Source: Bdellovibrio sp. (GTDB lineage Bacteria; Myxococcota; SpSt-1050). Taken from it: a stretch of DNA of 7,801 nt. The position numbers were made by a program, and so were the translations under genes. Numbering within the stretch: position 1 is the stretch's first letter; every line of letters begins with the position of its first letter. Shown here piece after piece: positions 5,207-7,801 of this stretch. The notes beneath the pieces are model-generated. The model was not told where the DNA came from and did not search any database. It saw nothing but the letters and a program-made list of their open reading frames with translations. The stretch spans positions 1 to 7,801 of the forward strand of contig DYEF01000006.1 in assembly GCA_020725805.1 (NCBI GenBank). The letters are read 5' to 3'.

Positions 5207-6348
5207 CAGAATCTTTCCGACTTTTTGAGTGTTTTTCTGTTGATTTTCATACCTTCCTTTAGTTCCTCCGAACTCGAGGGGACCACAACCATATCGGAGT
5301 CGTCGATGCCGGAAAGGATCTCCGTTCTCTCCCAGTTCGACAAACCTGTCGTTATGACTTTTTTGTTTATGATATCTTTATTGACAATAAAGACATACTT
5401 CTCTCCGTATTTGCCGATGATGACGGAGGACGGCAGATATCTGGCAGATTGTTTAGTGTTTATAATTACTTCTGCCTCGAAGGTCATTCCGATTCTCATA
5501 TCCGGCTCGATGGATGCAGGTTCGAAGTGCACCTCTACTCCTCTGGAGGATTTGATGTCATAAGAGACAACGGGAGAGATCCAGCTCACCTTCCCCCCGA
5601 TTATTCTTCCGGACAGCGTGTCAGATTTGAGTCTCACCTTCATTCCCGTTGAAATTTTTGCTGCATCGACCTCGTCGAACCTCGCCGAGAGATAGTAATT
5701 GTCATCCTTGAAGAGGTCATAGACAGGTGTGCCGGGGACGAGATATTCACCGATCTCGACGTAAAGGTCCGAGATTATCCCGTCAAACGGGGCCCTTATG
5801 AATGTGTTTTCGTAGAGCGATTTTGCTATTCTCATCTGGGACTCGAGCTGAAGTATATTTGCCTCGGATATATTCAGTGCCTCCTGCATTACCTGAGACT
5901 CGGTCTTGGTCTGGTCCAGATTCGATTCCGATACTATCTTTTCGGAGAAGAGTTTCTCCGCCCTCTCCAGGCTCTTCTGGATATTTGAAGACCTGAGTTT
6001 TGTCTGTTTCAGCTGGGCAATGCCGGCCTTGAGATTTGCCTCGGCAAGTTTGAGTCTGGCAAACTGTTCGTCATTCTTCAGCTTTATAATGAGGTCGCCC
6101 TTTTTGACGCGTTCACCCTTTTTGAACATTATTTTCTCTATCTCGCCGGTAGTGGAGGCCCGTATCTTTGCAAACTTCTCTGCCTGAAGGACGGAATTCG
6201 ACAGAGGGGTTACCACCTCCTCGATACTTCCTTCTGCAATTTTTACATATTCAACATCCAGAAGTTTCTTTGGCCAGAGATAGAACATCAGAAAGAGTAT
6301 CAGTACCGGCAAAACCAAATACTTGAAAAGAGTTGTTAATATTCTCAA
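5206..6348 (-). CDS. macA: MacA-like periplasmic adaptor (HlyD/RND membrane-fusion family)
   Basis: The product is 380 aa from the chosen TTG start. One N-terminal membrane anchor (about 8-25, LPVLILFLMFYLW) lacks a lipobox. A lipoyl half follows near 60-92, with ASTTGEIEKI and FKKGERVKKGD. A coiled-coil hairpin of about 90 residues (93-180), rich in Leu, Ala, Lys and Glu, comes next. The second lipoyl half carries IRAPFDGIISDL (184-195) and EIGEYLVPG. Beta-barrel and membrane-proximal domains run to the C-terminus, with GMTFEAEV and LPSSVI. This order is typical of MacA, which bridges the MacB permease to a TolC-like channel and stimulates its ATPase. The frame could extend to a TTG at 6381, but that codon has no SD and would overlap the preceding gene by 32 nt. 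TTG 6348 has AGGAG at ideal spacing and follows the upstream stop by 1 nt. No outer-membrane channel gene is present in the window. Confidence 0.93.
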   Translation of the reverse strand: MRILTTLFKYLVLPVLILFLMFYLWPKKLLDVEYVKIAEGSIEEVVTPLSNSVLQAEKFAKIRASTTGEIEKIMFKKGERVKKGDLIIKLKNDEQFARLKLAEANLKAGIAQLKQTKLRSSNIQKSLERAEKLFSEKIVSESNLDQTKTESQVMQEALNISEANILQLESQMRIAKSLYENTFIRAPFDGIISDLYVEIGEYLVPGTPVYDLFKDDNYYLSARFDEVDAAKISTGMKVRLKSDTLSGRIIGGKVSWISPVVSYDIKSSRGVEVHFEPASIEPDMRIGMTFEAEVIINTKQSARYLPSSVIIGKYGEKYVFIVNKDIINKKVITTGLSNWERTEILSGIDDSDMVVVPSSSEELKEGMKINRKTLKKSERF

Positions 6349-6349
6349 T

Positions 6350-7594
6350 TTATCTCTCCTCGTCGATTGAAAATTCCTCAATTAGATTATTGTTGTTATC
6401 AAAGGTCTTTACATTGATTCCGGTATCTTCCACATAGAGAATCGAGTAATTGTATACCATCTGATATTTGACCATATATGGTTCTTCGCCTTCTTCGTAT
6501 TTTATTTCTTCCTCAGGATAGAGAGGTGCTCCTCCGCCTCCCGACACTAAGTAATGTATCTTGTCCTTGTAAATGTGTTCATAGAGATGATTGTGTCCGT
6601 TAAATACAAGTCTTGTACGGGTTGTTTTCAGGAGCGGGACGATATAATTGCGTGCATCTGAGTTGGGAGAATGGGAAGAGAAGGTATACGGGGGATGATG
6701 AAATGTGACAAATATGTGTTTAATACTCTTGTTTGAATCAGCGGTCTCTATATCGTTCTTAAGCCATTTGTACTGTTCTGTATCCGTTGAGATACCGCAC
6801 TGGACACAGAGTACGATAAAGTGAGACTGCCCCCAGTCAAAGGAGTAGTAGAAATTTTCGCCATTGGTAAATGAAAACTGACGTCTGAATATATCTTCTC
6901 CTCCGCTCTCGTGATTACCAATGGAGACAAAGAGAGAAGTCTTTTTAAAAAGTGTCGCCCCGTCGTTGAAAAACTGATACCACTCATCCTCAAAACCGCC
7001 TGTATATACTATATCGCCGGTATTGATAACAAACTCGGGTTCATACTTTGAGATCTGAGAAGCAATATCTTTGTGTGTTGGATTCGTCTCCATAAATGGT
7101 GCACCCGGCCTGTTGTCTCCATATACAGCAAAGATAAAATTATTGTCAGATGATACCGAATAGAAACTTCCCTCGAACGGAGTAGCTAACGAGAGAATTT
7201 TATAAATATATTTTTTTTCCTGCGGCAAGAACTTTAGTTTTAGTGTATGCTGATAGATGTTTTTGACTCTCGAGTCCAGCCCCATTTTGAGTGAAAGTTT
7301 TACCTTTTCTGAAGTAAGTATCTTTCCGTCAAGCTCTACATAACCGGTTTCATCTCTGTCTGTCTCCCAGAAGATGGTAAACGAGTCATTCCCGTTGTAA
7401 TTTACATAAGGATATCTTGTAAGGCGGGATTTAAATGTTCCTATATCCGTACCTGCATCCAAAATACCGATGTCTTCAGTCGAATCGTTTGTCTCGGAAT
7501 CCCTGCCAACCGGGCTTTGCTCTGATGAACAGGCAAAAAGGGAGAATGAAAAGGATATACATAAGGTCAGAACCGGTTTTATAAATTTATTCAT
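6350..7594 (-). CDS. Purple-acid-phosphatase-like metallophosphoesterase lipoprotein
   Basis: The product is 414 aa. A lipoprotein signal peptide covers 1-21, with lipobox LFAC and acylated Cys22. Ser at +2 suggests the outer membrane by the E. coli rule. A Ser/Asp/Glu-rich linker (23-55) leads to a fibronectin-III-like domain (about 58-140, RYPYVNY, FTIFWETD). The calcineurin-like phosphoesterase domain follows, with metal ligands in GDNR (Asp160), GDIVY (Asp194, Tyr197), GNHES (Asn227), TFHHPPY (His299/300) and GHNHLYEH (His334, His336). The metal-binding motif set, including the tyrosine after GD, matches purple acid phosphatases, although the first motif is GDNR instead of DxG. An acidic stretch, YPEEEIKYEEGEEPY (359-373), lies near the active-site end. 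It is predicted to hydrolyse phosphomonoesters or diesters in the periplasm; the substrate is unknown. It is the first gene of the exporter operon, 1 nt ahead of the adaptor. Confidence 0.93.
   Translation of the reverse strand: MNKFIKPVLTLCISFSFSLFACSSEQSPVGRDSETNDSTEDIGILDAGTDIGTFKSRLTRYPYVNYNGNDSFTIFWETDRDETGYVELDGKILTSEKVKLSLKMGLDSRVKNIYQHTLKLKFLPQEKKYIYKILSLATPFEGSFYSVSSDNNFIFAVYGDNRPGAPFMETNPTHKDIASQISKYEPEFVINTGDIVYTGGFEDEWYQFFNDGATLFKKTSLFVSIGNHESGGEDIFRRQFSFTNGENFYYSFDWGQSHFIVLCVQCGISTDTEQYKWLKNDIETADSNKSIKHIFVTFHHPPYTFSSHSPNSDARNYIVPLLKTTRTRLVFNGHNHLYEHIYKDKIHYLVSGGGGAPLYPEEEIKYEEGEEPYMVKYQMVYNYSILYVEDTGINVKTFDNNNNLIEEFSIDEER
6356..6360 (-). promoter_or_regulatory. Shine-Dalgarno that decides the adaptor start
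   Basis: AGGAG on the minus strand (6360-6356), formed by the last Glu-Glu-Arg codons of the phosphoesterase gene, lies 7 nt before TTG at 6348. The stop TAA (6352-6350) sits between them. This supports termination-reinitiation coupling and argues against the upstream TTG at 6381. Confidence 0.75.
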
Positions 7595-7603
7595 ACCTTT
7601 CAT

Positions 7604-7609
7604 CCTCCT
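7604..7609 (-). promoter_or_regulatory. Shine-Dalgarno that decides the phosphoesterase start
   Basis: AGGAGG on the minus strand directly abuts the first ATG (7603), so it cannot serve it. It lies 9 nt before the in-frame ATG at 7594. The shorter product also has a cleaner lipoprotein signal peptide (MNKFIK, then the hydrophobic core). Confidence 0.7.
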
Positions 7610-7635
7610 GAAAAAACTTCAAGAGAGCAGAGCAT

Positions 7636-7663
7636 ATAATACACCATTTGCTCAAAAAGACAA
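7636..7663 (-). promoter_or_regulatory. Candidate sigma70-type promoter of the phosphoesterase-exporter operon
   Basis: On the minus strand TTGTCT (7663-7658), a 16-nt spacer and TATTAT (7641-7636, five of six consensus bases) place the transcript start near 7629. The leader would be about 35 nt. No other comparably good promoter is seen between the four genes, which fits one operon. Confidence 0.55.
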
Positions 7664-7755
7664 TAAAATGGCATAGTCTTGAGTATTGAGATTGTCATCA
7701 TAAACAAATTATAGACAGTCCATTTATCAAAAGTTAGACTATACCTGAATATACC

Positions 7756-7767
7756 CCAAAATTTTGG
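7756..7767. repeat. Perfect 12-bp palindrome CCAAAATTTTGG in the right-hand intergenic region
   Basis: CCAAAATTTTGG is exactly self-complementary and is flanked by ATACC on the left and GTAT on the right, so the symmetry nearly extends to 20 bp with a one-base shift. TATACC also occurs as a direct repeat at 7740-7745 and 7750-7755. It may be an operator for the operon or for a gene beyond the right edge. The symmetry lacks a loop, so it is unlikely to be a terminator. The rest of 7604-7801 shows no gene. Confidence 0.25.
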
Positions 7768-7801
7768 TATTTTTAGAGTGTATGAGAGCAGGGATTATTG
7801 A

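Noticed and set aside
7782-7801. Possible plus-strand gene start (ATG, MRAGII...) at the right edge
   Set aside because: Only six full codons are visible, with no convincing SD or promoter. It cannot be supported without more sequence.

Overview
The window comes from a diderm (Gram-negative-type) bacterium. It encodes a predicted secreted outer-membrane beta-barrel, a lipoprotein with a clear lipobox, and a MacA-type periplasmic adaptor with its ABC exporter. Shine-Dalgarno (SD) sites are strong and GGAGG-like, base composition is moderate, and TTG starts are used. The 1-Cys-type (Prx6) peroxiredoxin with a C-terminal CYDWWFC motif resembles versions known from archaea and some anaerobic or thermophilic bacteria. 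I cannot name the lineage from sequence alone.

Layout. Positions 1-313 hold no confident gene. They contain a weak plus-strand promoter candidate and a minus-strand reading frame, interrupted by one stop, that runs off the left edge. A small beta-barrel gene (314-964, +) ends at an intrinsic terminator whose T-run overlaps the end of the next gene. That gene is a PLP-dependent Cys/Met-metabolism enzyme (1047-2357, -). A 283-bp AT-rich divergent intergenic region separates it from the peroxiredoxin (2641-3309, +). The region holds two promoter candidates whose -35 boxes overlap, plus two perfect 15-bp palindromes. The peroxiredoxin converges, with only 3 bp between, on a four-gene minus-strand operon (7594 down to 3313): a purple-acid-phosphatase-like metallophosphoesterase lipoprotein, a MacA-like adaptor, an ABC ATPase and a MacB-like permease. 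A good sigma70-type promoter candidate lies just upstream of the operon.

How the genes fit together. The adaptor, ATPase and permease form a complete MacAB-type tripartite exporter except for the outer-membrane channel, which must be encoded elsewhere. Gene junctions of 1 nt, -1 nt and -14 nt suggest translational coupling, and the lipoprotein phosphoesterase is the first cistron. The divergent PLP enzyme and peroxiredoxin link sulfur amino-acid metabolism with peroxide detoxification, possibly under shared control.

I do not see a clearly new defence or mobile system. No CRISPR array, tRNA, rRNA, insertion sequence or integrase was found. The points most worth a second look are the phosphoesterase-exporter operon, the divergent control region, and the altered substrate-side motif in the PLP enzyme.
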